From Anaerolineales bacterium UBA2395 (lineage in GTDB: Bacteria; Chloroflexota; Anaerolineae; Anaerolineales; Villigracilaceae), in contig DDSH01000024.1 in the NCBI GenBank assembly GCA_002343775.1, positions 154,420 through 218,419 of the forward strand: a stretch of 64,000 bases of DNA. The letters run 5' to 3'. Shown one piece after another: positions 50,268 to 58,595 of this stretch. Position 1 is the first letter of the stretch. Every line of letters starts with the position of its first letter. Position numbers and translations under genes: made by a program. The notes below the pieces were generated by a model. It was given only the letters and a program-made list of their open reading frames with translations. It did no database searches and was not told the DNA's origin.

Positions 50268-51371
50268 TTAATTATCGATCACGCCTTCTTGCACGAAGCG
50301 CGTCAGTTCGCTGACGCTCCACTGCTCGATGCCGAGTTTTTCCACGGTGCGACCGCGCCGCCAGTAATCGGTGCGATGGATGACGCTGCCGATCTTGATC
50401 ATGCTTTCCATTGCGCCAACCGAAACGCCGTAGCGTTTTCCAATGGAGGCAATGGGCACCAGGCTCATGGGTATGTCTTCAAAGAGATAGCGATGATTTA
50501 AGGTGGGCGGCGCCTTGATGCCGTAATAGCCGGGCTGATTGTGGATCGCTTCATGCAAGTCCGTGCCTGTGGTGTCGTAAGCGAGTTTTAGCCACTCCAA
50601 AGCCGTTCGCGCGCGGATGCCCAACGCAGAAGCGACGGTCACACGCTCACGGTCGAGCACTTCCAACATGCGCGCCACAGACGGCGTGACCCCTTCGATG
50701 TAGAACTGATAATCGCCGTGCGTAGACTCGATCCACCCGGCGTTGAGCAGTGTCAGCGCAGGGTGAAAGATTGCGCCCATGTTGTTGAGGCTGGTATGCA
50801 GCACATCCACCCCGTCGAAGAATTGCGGGTATGCGTCGTTGATGGCGTTGAGCACAAGTTGCGTGCGCGTGGCAGGCAGCGCCGCCAGCGGAAGGGCTTC
50901 CTTCATGCGGAAGATACGCGCCGCGGCGGGACCTTCAGAACGAGAGGCATAGATGAACGTCTCCGCTTCAGCGATGGTGATATCCGCTGTGCAGCCACTG
51001 TCACGAATGATCTTTGAGACTTCCAGTGCGCCACAGGTACGACCGGGATGCAAAAGGATGATTTGACCATCCGCGAGATGCGGCGCCATGGCTGCGGCGA
51101 CCTCTGCATGCGCGGATGAGGGCAACACGACCATAATGACTTCCACGCTCTTAATGGCGTCGCCGATCTGATCGGTGACCAATGCCAGTTTGCCGAACCC
51201 ATGCGGCACATTTTCGTCCCCGTCCAGTTCGATGCCACCACGTTTTTTGATGACTTCGATGTGACTCATCGAACGATTGAAGAGTGATACTTTGAATCCC
51301 ATTAATGCCAGATGCGCTGCCATTGCCTTTCCGCCATGACCTGCGCCAATGACTGCAAAATTTGTTGCCAT
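50268..51371 (-). CDS. NAD(P)-dependent opine dehydrogenase family protein
   Basis: 367 aa of the octopine/nopaline dehydrogenase family. N-terminal Rossmann fold (FAVIGAGHGGKAMAAHLAL), then helical C-terminal domain with LHTSLNNMGAIFHPALTLLNAGWIE and the catalytic His candidates therein, HEAIHNQPGYYGIKAPPTLNHRYLFEDIPM. Opine enzymes reductively couple an amino acid and a keto acid; the substrate pair is unknown. AAGGAGG stands 6 nt before the ATG. Sits beside a glutamate-mutase-like gene. Confidence 0.83.
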   Translation of the reverse strand: MATNFAVIGAGHGGKAMAAHLALMGFKVSLFNRSMSHIEVIKKRGGIELDGDENVPHGFGKLALVTDQIGDAIKSVEVIMVVLPSSAHAEVAAAMAPHLADGQIILLHPGRTCGALEVSKIIRDSGCTADITIAEAETFIYASRSEGPAAARIFRMKEALPLAALPATRTQLVLNAINDAYPQFFDGVDVLHTSLNNMGAIFHPALTLLNAGWIESTHGDYQFYIEGVTPSVARMLEVLDRERVTVASALGIRARTALEWLKLAYDTTGTDLHEAIHNQPGYYGIKAPPTLNHRYLFEDIPMSLVPIASIGKRYGVSVGAMESMIKIGSVIHRTDYWRRGRTVEKLGIEQWSVSELTRFVQEGVIDN

Positions 51372-51394
51372 GTGAACCTCCTTGTTTTCTCTGG

Positions 51395-51427
51395 AGGTGA
51401 CAGTCACCTTGAAGGTGACTGTCACCT
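51395..51427 (-). terminator. 33-nt perfect palindrome at the 3' end of the B12 protein gene
   Basis: AGGTGACAGTCACCTT and its exact complement around a single G. It overlaps the last stop codon by two bases. Likely a terminator stem, or a dispersed palindromic element; it also lies 24 nt upstream of the next ATG. Confidence 0.6.
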
Positions 51428-53051
51428 ATTTTGTTATTTGCGCAATCCTCTTCTTTTCCGAAATCGGCTTTCCTGTTTTATCAACGACCACACTCGCGCC
51501 ATCCACGATGCGCGTGAGAACCTGCCCGCGCCCGAACTTGTTATTACGCAGTTGTGGTGCGTCCATCAAGCCTGAAGTGACGGCTAAGGTCAGGGTGATA
51601 GGATCCGTGAGCGGGTCGGAAGAAGCGGTGGAGAGTCCGCGAATCGCATCCAGTAACAGATTCGCATCCTTCACCAATTCCTTCACACGCTTTTGGATCG
51701 CGGGGTCTTTCGTCATATCGGGTGCGCCCATCGCGTTGTTGATGGCGCGGCGCACGATCTTGCTGGCTTCGATTACATCCTCTGCGGTGGCGGCGTGATC
51801 GGCTTCGGTGTGACCGACAATGTGATAAATATCGGGCTTGAGCGCCATTTGCAGATAGGTGGCAGCGGCGAGATGTCCGCGCGCGGCATCGGTATCGAGC
51901 GGGTGCGAAAGCAATCCGATGCGGGTTTGTTTGAGCACGCGGAAATTTTCATTCTCCAATGGCTTGACCATTTCCATCACCGCCAGCATCTTCGCCAGAT
52001 CCATCGCATCTGACGCGCCAGGCGGACTGTTGAACATCATCTGCGCGATGTAATCTTTCACGCCGAATGCGCGCGCGTTATACGCGGAGAGATACGCCGT
52101 AACCACAAAGGTCACATCCGACGAATCGCGCATACCCCAATGATGCGGCTCGTTTAACTCAACGGGAATATTATTTTCGCCATACCACTGCATCACCTGT
52201 TGATGCTCGCGGATCGAACCTTCCAAGTCCCACGGACCACGCCCATCCATTTGATTGAACCAAAAAAGTGGAATGGCACACCATGCAATGTTGATCGTGC
52301 GCTTATACATTTCTGCGAGTTTTATAAAATCATCTGTCCCCGAATACGTGCGCAAGAGCGGATAATTCCCCCGTCGGCTTGCCTGATACAACGCGCGGTA
52401 ATCATCTTCACTGCGCACTGGTACACCGCCCGCACCTTTCTGCCGCGGGTTTTGCCGCTCAGGATGATAAAAATTTTCCTGTGCATCCTGATCGATGCCG
52501 AGCGAGATGACATCCAGCGCGTGCGCCTCGGCAATTTTCTCAATGCCTTCAATCGTCGCTTCCATCGTTGGAAGACCAAAATGATGACGAAGAATCGGAT
52601 ACGGAGATTTCCATCGGATGCGTTCCACCGTCGTCTGCGGATAATCCGCTTCGGACTTAACTGTGGCTGGATTGCCTTTCAGGTAACTCAACACATCTTC
52701 GACTTGTTCACTGCCATCGAACGTCTGCTCGAAAAAGCCAATCGACTTGGCTCGTTCCACCACAGGCGGAGTCCCCGCAAACGCAAAGCGGACTCCCGCT
52801 TCATGCAGTTCCGATGCGGCTTCGGCAAACTCACCCAATAGGCGTTCGCCTGTCTCAGGCGTGAGGCGATAGGAGATGCCGACCATATCCGCCTTCTCGC
52901 GTTTGACGGCTTTCAGCACCTCATCAATCGGCACGGCTGGACCAAGAAATACCGTCTTCCAGCCGGCGGATTCCGCCAGCCTTAGGAAATTCATAATACC
53001 TGCCACATGGACACATTCGCCCAATGCGGCTGCGATCACGGTCTTGCTCAT
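51426..53051 (-). CDS. fused B12-binding / glutamate-mutase-like protein
   Basis: 541 aa. The first 130 residues form a cobalamin-binding fold: VIAAALGECVHVAGIMNFLRLAE (His15 and Gly18 as the H-x-x-G lower-ligand loop, with Cys where Asp is usual), VGISYRLTPETGERL, FAFAGTPP. The rest resembles the TIM-barrel E subunit of glutamate mutase: SLGIDQDAQENFYHP, WFNQMDGRGPWDLEG, a VGHTEADHAAT loop and SGLMDAPQLRNN near the end. So a sigma-epsilon fusion is inferred; the substrate may not be glutamate. AAAGGAG precedes the ATG. Confidence 0.75.
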   Translation of the reverse strand: MSKTVIAAALGECVHVAGIMNFLRLAESAGWKTVFLGPAVPIDEVLKAVKREKADMVGISYRLTPETGERLLGEFAEAASELHEAGVRFAFAGTPPVVERAKSIGFFEQTFDGSEQVEDVLSYLKGNPATVKSEADYPQTTVERIRWKSPYPILRHHFGLPTMEATIEGIEKIAEAHALDVISLGIDQDAQENFYHPERQNPRQKGAGGVPVRSEDDYRALYQASRRGNYPLLRTYSGTDDFIKLAEMYKRTINIAWCAIPLFWFNQMDGRGPWDLEGSIREHQQVMQWYGENNIPVELNEPHHWGMRDSSDVTFVVTAYLSAYNARAFGVKDYIAQMMFNSPPGASDAMDLAKMLAVMEMVKPLENENFRVLKQTRIGLLSHPLDTDAARGHLAAATYLQMALKPDIYHIVGHTEADHAATAEDVIEASKIVRRAINNAMGAPDMTKDPAIQKRVKELVKDANLLLDAIRGLSTASSDPLTDPITLTLAVTSGLMDAPQLRNNKFGRGQVLTRIVDGASVVVDKTGKPISEKKRIAQITK

Positions 53052-53175
53052 ACTATTCTCCTTTCATACGTTTGTGCGGTTCTTCCCCCCTGTGCTCCCC
53101 TTTTGAAAGAATCATGCCCCAAAGTTTTTATACCACAAAAAAACAACCCACCGCCACGTCAACTGAAAAACAAGA

Positions 53176-54282
53176 TCAATCCATTTGTTTTTCAGAACGC
53201 ATCTTCCTCCGCTGTTGACGAGCCGATCCAAGTGCGATCATCACCAGCCCAACGAATGTCACCAACACGAAGGCAAGGATGAACCACGTCAATGCAGGCG
53301 GGATCGGATTCCCCGTGGCACGCAGGATGATATATACAATATAGGTCACGTAATAGGATAAGAGCAGTCCGCCCTCCAGGCGTGAAATACGGCTGTCGAT
53401 ATAAAAGATCGGCAGCATAACCAGCGCTACAAAGAGCATGACCGGGAAATCGAATTGAAGCGTACGGCTTGCCACTTCGATCCCGCCCGGTGCCACCACC
53501 GCACCGATTCCCAGCACGCCGAGCAGGTTGTAGATATTGCTGCCCACCGCATTTCCAACCGCAATATCGCTCTGCCTTTTAATGGCGGCAATGACCGAGG
53601 TCGCCACTTCGGGCAGGGAGGTTCCCGCCGCAACGATGGTCAACCCGATGACCAGTTCGCTCACGCCAAACGCCATGGCGATCTGCGTGGCAGACTTCAC
53701 AAGCCAATCCGAGCCAAGCACGAGCAATCCCAACCCGCCGAGGATAAATACGGCATTGAGAAGCGTACCGGTCATGGTCACCGTTTCTTTTTTGGCGAAT
53801 TCCTGTTCATACTCCTGCTGCACCTCCCTGCTTTCCTGCCTGCTCTGACGAAGTGCAAAAACGGTATAAACCACCAGCCCAAGCAGCAAGATCGCGCCGT
53901 CCAGCCAGGCGAGCCTGCCATCGAGCGCCAGCATCAGGGTCAACAGCGAAATTCCCACCATAATTGGCGCATCCTTGCGGATGAGCTGTTCCGCAATGAC
54001 AATGGGCGTGACAATGGAGGCGATGCCAAGAATAACAAGAAGGTTGAAGATATTCGACCCCAGCACATTCCCCAGCGTCAGGTCGCCCTGCCCGGCGGCT
54101 GCCGCCTGCAAGGATACTGCGATCTCGGGTGATGCCGTTCCAACGGCAACGATGGTCAGACCAATGACCAATGGAGATACCCCAAACGCCGCTGCAAGGC
54201 GGGATGCTCCGCGCACCAACAAGTCAGCGCCTACGATCAAAGTGACGAGCCCGGCAAGGAAGAGTAGGATGGTTGTCATCAT
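53176..54282 (-). CDS. Ca2+/Na+ (cation) antiporter, CaCA/YrbG family, copy A
   Basis: 368-aa exchanger with two alpha-repeat motifs: GASRLAAAFGVSPLVIGLTIVAVGTASPE and GVSELVIGLTIVAAGTSLPEVATS, 10-11 helices, and a charged loop (RQSRQESREVQQEYEQEF) between halves. Exports cations using an ion gradient; the exact ion is unknown. ATG at 54282 has GGAAG 8 nt upstream; an extra ATG follows immediately. Confidence 0.9.
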   Translation of the reverse strand: MMTTILLFLAGLVTLIVGADLLVRGASRLAAAFGVSPLVIGLTIVAVGTASPEIAVSLQAAAAGQGDLTLGNVLGSNIFNLLVILGIASIVTPIVIAEQLIRKDAPIMVGISLLTLMLALDGRLAWLDGAILLLGLVVYTVFALRQSRQESREVQQEYEQEFAKKETVTMTGTLLNAVFILGGLGLLVLGSDWLVKSATQIAMAFGVSELVIGLTIVAAGTSLPEVATSVIAAIKRQSDIAVGNAVGSNIYNLLGVLGIGAVVAPGGIEVASRTLQFDFPVMLFVALVMLPIFYIDSRISRLEGGLLLSYYVTYIVYIILRATGNPIPPALTWFILAFVLVTFVGLVMIALGSARQQRRKMRSEKQMD

Positions 54283-54324
54283 GAGTGTACTTCCGTGGTT
54301 TAGATCCCAAAGTTTATATATCAT

Positions 54325-54392
54325 GTTTTACGGGGATTAAGATTAAATCCCCGTAAAACGAAAGAAGCGCATCACGATTCATGATGCGCTTC
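54325..54392 (-). terminator. two hairpins between the tandem exchanger genes
   Basis: GTTTTACGGGGATT / AATCCCCGTAAAAC (54325-54359) and GAAGCGCATCA / TGATGCGCTTC (54364-54392). On the minus strand the second ends the upstream gene; the two exchangers are therefore probably separate transcripts. Confidence 0.65.
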
Positions 54393-54414
54393 AGAATTTC
54401 CTTTGAAATGGCGA

Positions 54415-55524
54415 TTATCCGGTCTGTTTTTTGTTATTGAAAACGCCCTCCCCACGGACATGATGCCGCACGGCAAGCGCCACCAACAGGAAGAACGTCA
54501 GCGGAACGTATGCCATGAGGAAGACATCAAAAGTTCCCAGCGCGGGGTTGTTCATGGCGCGCATGACCACATAGGCATTATAGGCAAGGAAGTAAGAGAA
54601 TAACAGGAAGCCGTCGAAGCGTGAGATGATGTTATCCACAAAAAAGACGGGCAGGACAACCACCGCCGCAAAGATCGCCACCGGCAGGTCGAATGTCAAT
54701 ACCTGCTGCGAAACCGCAATGCTCTCCGGCGCAACCAGAGCCGCCACACCCAGCACACCCATCAAATTGAAGATGTTGCTGCCGATCACATTCCCGGCGG
54801 AAATATCCCCCTCGCCCTTGATCGCAGCCACAATCGAAGTCGCCACCTCCGGCATGGACGTCCCAGCCGCCACAATGGTCAACCCGATCACCAGCTCACT
54901 CACGCCCAATGACTTGGCAATGGTGATCGCCGCTTCTACAAGCCAGTTCGAACCCAATGCCAGCATGGCAAGACCTACGCCTACCAGCGCAAAATTCTTG
55001 ACCATGGTCTGCCAATTCTTAGGCTCCTTGACGGCATACTCCTGTGCGTATTCGTCCTGCACTTCCTGTCCCTCAGCCTTGCTCTGTTTGAGGGAAAATA
55101 CGATGTATGCGATCAACAATCCGAACAGAATCACACCATCCAGGCGGCTGAGCGAACCACCCATCACGGCAAGAAAATACGTCAGCAGCGATACCCCGAT
55201 CATGATCGGCACATCCAGTCGAATGAGCTGCTCTGCAATTCGGATCGGGCGGATCATCGCCGCGACCCCCAAAATGAAGAGCACATTGAACACATTCGAA
55301 CCGATCACATTCCCAATCGAAATATCCGCCTGACCACGCAAAGCAGTTTGGACCGACACCGCCAGTTCCGGCGAACTGGTGCCAAATGCCACAATGGTCA
55401 GACCAATGACCAACGGCGAAATACCCAGAATGGCAGCCAAACGCGCCGCGCCACGCACCAGCGCTTCGGCTCCGAAGATCAAAACAACCAACCCCACGAC
55501 AAACAAAAGAATCGATGCAAGCAT
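54415..55524 (-). CDS. Ca2+/Na+ (cation) antiporter, CaCA/YrbG family, copy B
   Basis: 369 aa, paralog of the neighbour with both alpha repeats (GAARLAAILGISPLVIGLTIVAFGTSSPE; GVSELVIGLTIVAAGTSMPEVATS) and a matching central loop (KQSKAEGQEVQDEYAQEYAVKEPK). Tandem copies suggest duplication with divergence of ion preference or regulation. Start at MLASILLF agrees with the first helix of copy A. Confidence 0.9.
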   Translation of the reverse strand: MLASILLFVVGLVVLIFGAEALVRGAARLAAILGISPLVIGLTIVAFGTSSPELAVSVQTALRGQADISIGNVIGSNVFNVLFILGVAAMIRPIRIAEQLIRLDVPIMIGVSLLTYFLAVMGGSLSRLDGVILFGLLIAYIVFSLKQSKAEGQEVQDEYAQEYAVKEPKNWQTMVKNFALVGVGLAMLALGSNWLVEAAITIAKSLGVSELVIGLTIVAAGTSMPEVATSIVAAIKGEGDISAGNVIGSNIFNLMGVLGVAALVAPESIAVSQQVLTFDLPVAIFAAVVVLPVFFVDNIISRFDGFLLFSYFLAYNAYVVMRAMNNPALGTFDVFLMAYVPLTFFLLVALAVRHHVRGEGVFNNKKQTG

Positions 55525-55609
55525 GTACGCCTCTACGAAGTTGAATTTTTCCTGTTTATATCACGATGAGATAAGAAAATTTGAAGAATCACCCCCGAAC
55601 GCTTCGAAA

Positions 55610-57991
55610 CTACATTTCAACAATGCAGGGCGCTTCATCCCGGACGATGACACTCTCCCCGTTCGGGAAAATAACCGTGGTTTGTTCCTGCCCACGCGCA
55701 ATCGACAAGCCTTTGTATTTGATCGTCACGGAAAACGGGAATAAATTTCGCCCTTCAAGTCTTACACGTGTGCCCGAAAGTATCGTCACTCCCAAAACCT
55801 GCATGAACAATCCCACCGGCGCAAACCCGGTCAACGAATTCCGCTCGCCGATGCCCGTCCCTTTTTCAGCATGATAACGCTGGTAGAACGAACGGCTCTG
55901 TTTAAGATTCTGAATGATCGCATTCATCAAATGCGCCGTCAAACGCGTTGCTTCGGCGCGGAAACCATACGCGAGCAAACCTTCAGCCAGTAAAAAATTC
56001 CACGGCAGGCTGACGCTCATCGAAACAGACTCAGCGTCCTTGTCCGGCACGTTCGGCAGCGAAGGCATCCCGAACGGTCTGTCGAAGCGGTCTGCCATCA
56101 TGATGTTACGCCCGATCAGCGCATACGCCCGCTGCTGTTCCAGCGCACCTGCCCACAATGGCAGTCCAAGCGTGATATCTTCACCGGTCATATCCACGAT
56201 CTTGATGTTGACCTTGTCGTTCTCCTCCAACCCAGCCACACTCACGCGCCCCACACGCGGGAATAACCTCTGCGTCGTGGCAACCAACCCACCTGTACGC
56301 CATTGGAATTGATGACCGGAGATGACTTCGCTCTCCCCTTTGGATTTGGTGAAATATTCGCTGATCTCCACCTCAGGTCGCTTCGCGGCTGGACTTTTGG
56401 TCTGAATCTCCACCAGCAGCCTGACCGGCGCCTCCGACTCGAACTTCGGGCGCATCGAACCGTCGCCTTTGCGCTTGGCAATGACCTTGCCCTCGGTGAC
56501 TTGTCCCGTCTCGCGGTCGCGGTAGGAGTAAAAACTCACCCGCGGATTCCAACTGGCATCGAGCGAATCTTTTACTTTCACGGCTTGCGCGAGGATCAAC
56601 GCCGTTTCTTCATTGGGCTTGCCGATCTGTTTGGCGATCTTTATCAGCGTTTGGGCTTCGCGATAGAGCATGGCTTCCAGCGCCGGGCTGTGAACGTAGG
56701 ATACATCCAGCCCCTGCGACCAAGAATTCCACACATCGAAGAGCGGGTTGTCCTCCAGCCCGGTTTGCAGAATGTGATCCCACTCGGGCACGCCGTCGCG
56801 GTTGCGGTCGTGCGCGCCGGAAAACCACGACCAGAAGAATTTCACCAACTTGGGGAAAACTTCTGCGAGGAAATCCTGATCTTTGTTAGTTTGGTAAATC
56901 TTCCATGCCATGCTGGCCAGGATGGGCATGGCAAGAAATCTTCCACGCTGACCGGCAATGCCAGGCTTGCCATCGATCTCGCCGTCTTCATCCTGTGTGG
57001 ATAAAAAGTTGAGTAAAAGATTCTTCGCCACCTGCGGCGTGGCATTCAAAATGCCCGCAAGGTAATAGGCATCCAACACGAACTGACCGCTCCATGCCGG
57101 TGGATAGTCGGTGCCATCGCCTTTGTTGGAATGCCCGTGGTCGGGGTGGCGCGCCTGCACAAACGAAGGGTTGGGCAAATGGTCGCTGTGCATGAACAAG
57201 GCATGTGCAGCTTTCTGGCTGAAGGCAAATGCGGCGTCCCACTCCGGGTCGCCGGTACGGATGTCGAGGGTCTGCCCCGCATCCAGCATTTCGATGCGGG
57301 CAAGTTCTGCCTGCCACGGACGTGCGGCGGTCTTGCGTGCAAGGTCGAACGCGGCAGGGATCGTGTCGAGTGCAGCTTCGGCGAAGGAAATGGTTCGAGT
57401 GGCACCGGGACCCAGTTCCAGGTCCAGCAGGAGCGAGGCGTGCGGACCTGGACCGTGTTTCGGTCCGCCGGTCATAAAAATGACGGGGGCGATTCCACTG
57501 GTCTGTCCCGCCAGAATATTTACAAGTTGCTGTTGGGTGGGGATGATGGATTGCCCGTTGAGCGGGGCGAGCGCGGCGCACACTTCCAGTTGGATGTTGC
57601 GCGTGGCGGTCGATTTGTTGACGAGGGTGACGCGCCCTGCGATGGCGTGGGAATCGGGAACCCAGAAATCAACCGTGGTTTGCAGGTTTTCAAAGGGAAC
57701 AAAATCGAGGGTTAGGAAGTTTGGGTAGAAGCGTCGTAGTGACGGTTTGGTGACGAAGGTGTTAGGGTCTGTAACAATGGATGCACCTTCGGTGAAGCGT
57801 AAAAAAATACGCATCGAACGCGCGCGCAACCCATAGGTGGTGGTTACCCCCACAATTGAACGTTCCGGGTCGCTGCTGCCGATTTCCACCTCCCAGATGT
57901 GGTCGTTGGGGTAATCTGGCTTGCACAGACGGGCATCCGCTGCTAGGGTGAGGTGAAGCGGGTCGCCAAGGCGAAGAGACCAGTCGCGCAT
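55610..57991 (-). CDS. GH63-like (alpha/alpha)6 glycosidase
   Basis: 793 aa. N-terminal beta-sandwich (about 1-240) with DHIWEVEIGSSDPERS and VDFWVPDSHAIAGRV, then a helical toroid: HGHSNKGDGTDYPPAWSGQFVLDA, EDGEIDGKPGIAGQRGRFLAMP, DGVPEWDHILQTGLEDNPLFDVW, and NSLTGFAPVGLFMQ near the end. This fits GH63-type exo-glucosidases such as glucosylglycerate and mannosylglycerate hydrolases, and trehalase-like or amylo-alpha-1,6-glucosidase enzymes; substrate uncertain. Promoter 7 nt before the ATG. Confidence 0.72.
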   Translation of the reverse strand: MRDWSLRLGDPLHLTLAADARLCKPDYPNDHIWEVEIGSSDPERSIVGVTTTYGLRARSMRIFLRFTEGASIVTDPNTFVTKPSLRRFYPNFLTLDFVPFENLQTTVDFWVPDSHAIAGRVTLVNKSTATRNIQLEVCAALAPLNGQSIIPTQQQLVNILAGQTSGIAPVIFMTGGPKHGPGPHASLLLDLELGPGATRTISFAEAALDTIPAAFDLARKTAARPWQAELARIEMLDAGQTLDIRTGDPEWDAAFAFSQKAAHALFMHSDHLPNPSFVQARHPDHGHSNKGDGTDYPPAWSGQFVLDAYYLAGILNATPQVAKNLLLNFLSTQDEDGEIDGKPGIAGQRGRFLAMPILASMAWKIYQTNKDQDFLAEVFPKLVKFFWSWFSGAHDRNRDGVPEWDHILQTGLEDNPLFDVWNSWSQGLDVSYVHSPALEAMLYREAQTLIKIAKQIGKPNEETALILAQAVKVKDSLDASWNPRVSFYSYRDRETGQVTEGKVIAKRKGDGSMRPKFESEAPVRLLVEIQTKSPAAKRPEVEISEYFTKSKGESEVISGHQFQWRTGGLVATTQRLFPRVGRVSVAGLEENDKVNIKIVDMTGEDITLGLPLWAGALEQQRAYALIGRNIMMADRFDRPFGMPSLPNVPDKDAESVSMSVSLPWNFLLAEGLLAYGFRAEATRLTAHLMNAIIQNLKQSRSFYQRYHAEKGTGIGERNSLTGFAPVGLFMQVLGVTILSGTRVRLEGRNLFPFSVTIKYKGLSIARGQEQTTVIFPNGESVIVRDEAPCIVEM

Positions 57992-57998
57992 GCGCCCA

Positions 57999-58027
57999 AT
58001 TGTACGGGCAGATGGTCGGTTGGTCAA
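57999..58027 (-). promoter_or_regulatory. promoter of the GH63-like gene, probably leaderless
   Basis: TTGACC (58022-58027) and TACAAT (57999-58004) on the minus strand, exactly 17 bp apart, and only 7 nt before the ATG. No Shine-Dalgarno fits in that space. Confidence 0.6.
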
Positions 58028-58043
58028 ACAGGTATAATTTAGT

Positions 58044-58124
58044 TTCTTGGTTGGGTAGTTTTATAGTTTCATGGTTCGATAGTTGAACTACCTAACTACT
58101 ACACTACTTAACCACCTAACTAAT
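58044..58124. repeat. low-complexity 'TAGTT' palindromic spacer
   Basis: GTTGGGTAGTTTTATAGTTT ... AGTTGAACTACCTAACTACT then ACACTACTTAACCACCTAAC; the two halves are rough complements of each other. Fills the spacer upstream of the MaoC-type gene. Confidence 0.5.
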
Positions 58125-58136
58125 TAGGAGACGAAC

Positions 58137-58586
58137 ATGGCTGGACTTTATTTTGAAGAATTCTCGGTCGGGCAAACCATTAAGACCGCCGCACGCACGG
58201 TGAGCGAAGATGCCATCTTCAATTTTGCCGGGCTGACGGGCGACTATAACCAGATCCACACGGATGCTGAATTTGCGAAAACCACGCCCTTCGGTCAACG
58301 CATCGCCCATGGACTGTTGGGTTTGTCCATCGCCACCGGCTTGATCATGCGGACGGGGCTGCTCGAGGGAACGGTGCTCGCCTTCCGCGAAATTCAGGAG
58401 TGGAAGTTCGTCAAACCGATCTTCATCGGCGATACGATCCATGCCGTGTTGAACGTCACCGAGACGAAAGCCCTGCCGCGCATCGGCGGTGGCGCGTTGA
58501 TCGCCAGCGTCGAAGTCCGCAACCAGAGCGATGAGGTGCTGCAAAAAGGCACATTGAATCTTTTAATGTTGAGCAAGCCCAAGTAA
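58137..58586 (+). CDS. MaoC-like (R)-specific hydratase
   Basis: 149-aa hot-dog-fold protein. FAGLTGDYNQIHTDAEFAKTTPFGQRIAHGLLG contains the hydratase-2 Asp/His pair. Such enzymes hydrate enoyl-CoA or similar thioesters; the partner pathway is not visible here. TAGGAG stands 6 nt before the ATG. The PBP gene follows 9 nt downstream, so both may share a transcript. Confidence 0.9.
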   Translation: MAGLYFEEFSVGQTIKTAARTVSEDAIFNFAGLTGDYNQIHTDAEFAKTTPFGQRIAHGLLGLSIATGLIMRTGLLEGTVLAFREIQEWKFVKPIFIGDTIHAVLNVTETKALPRIGGGALIASVEVRNQSDEVLQKGTLNLLMLSKPK

Positions 58587-58595
58587 GGTTTACAA

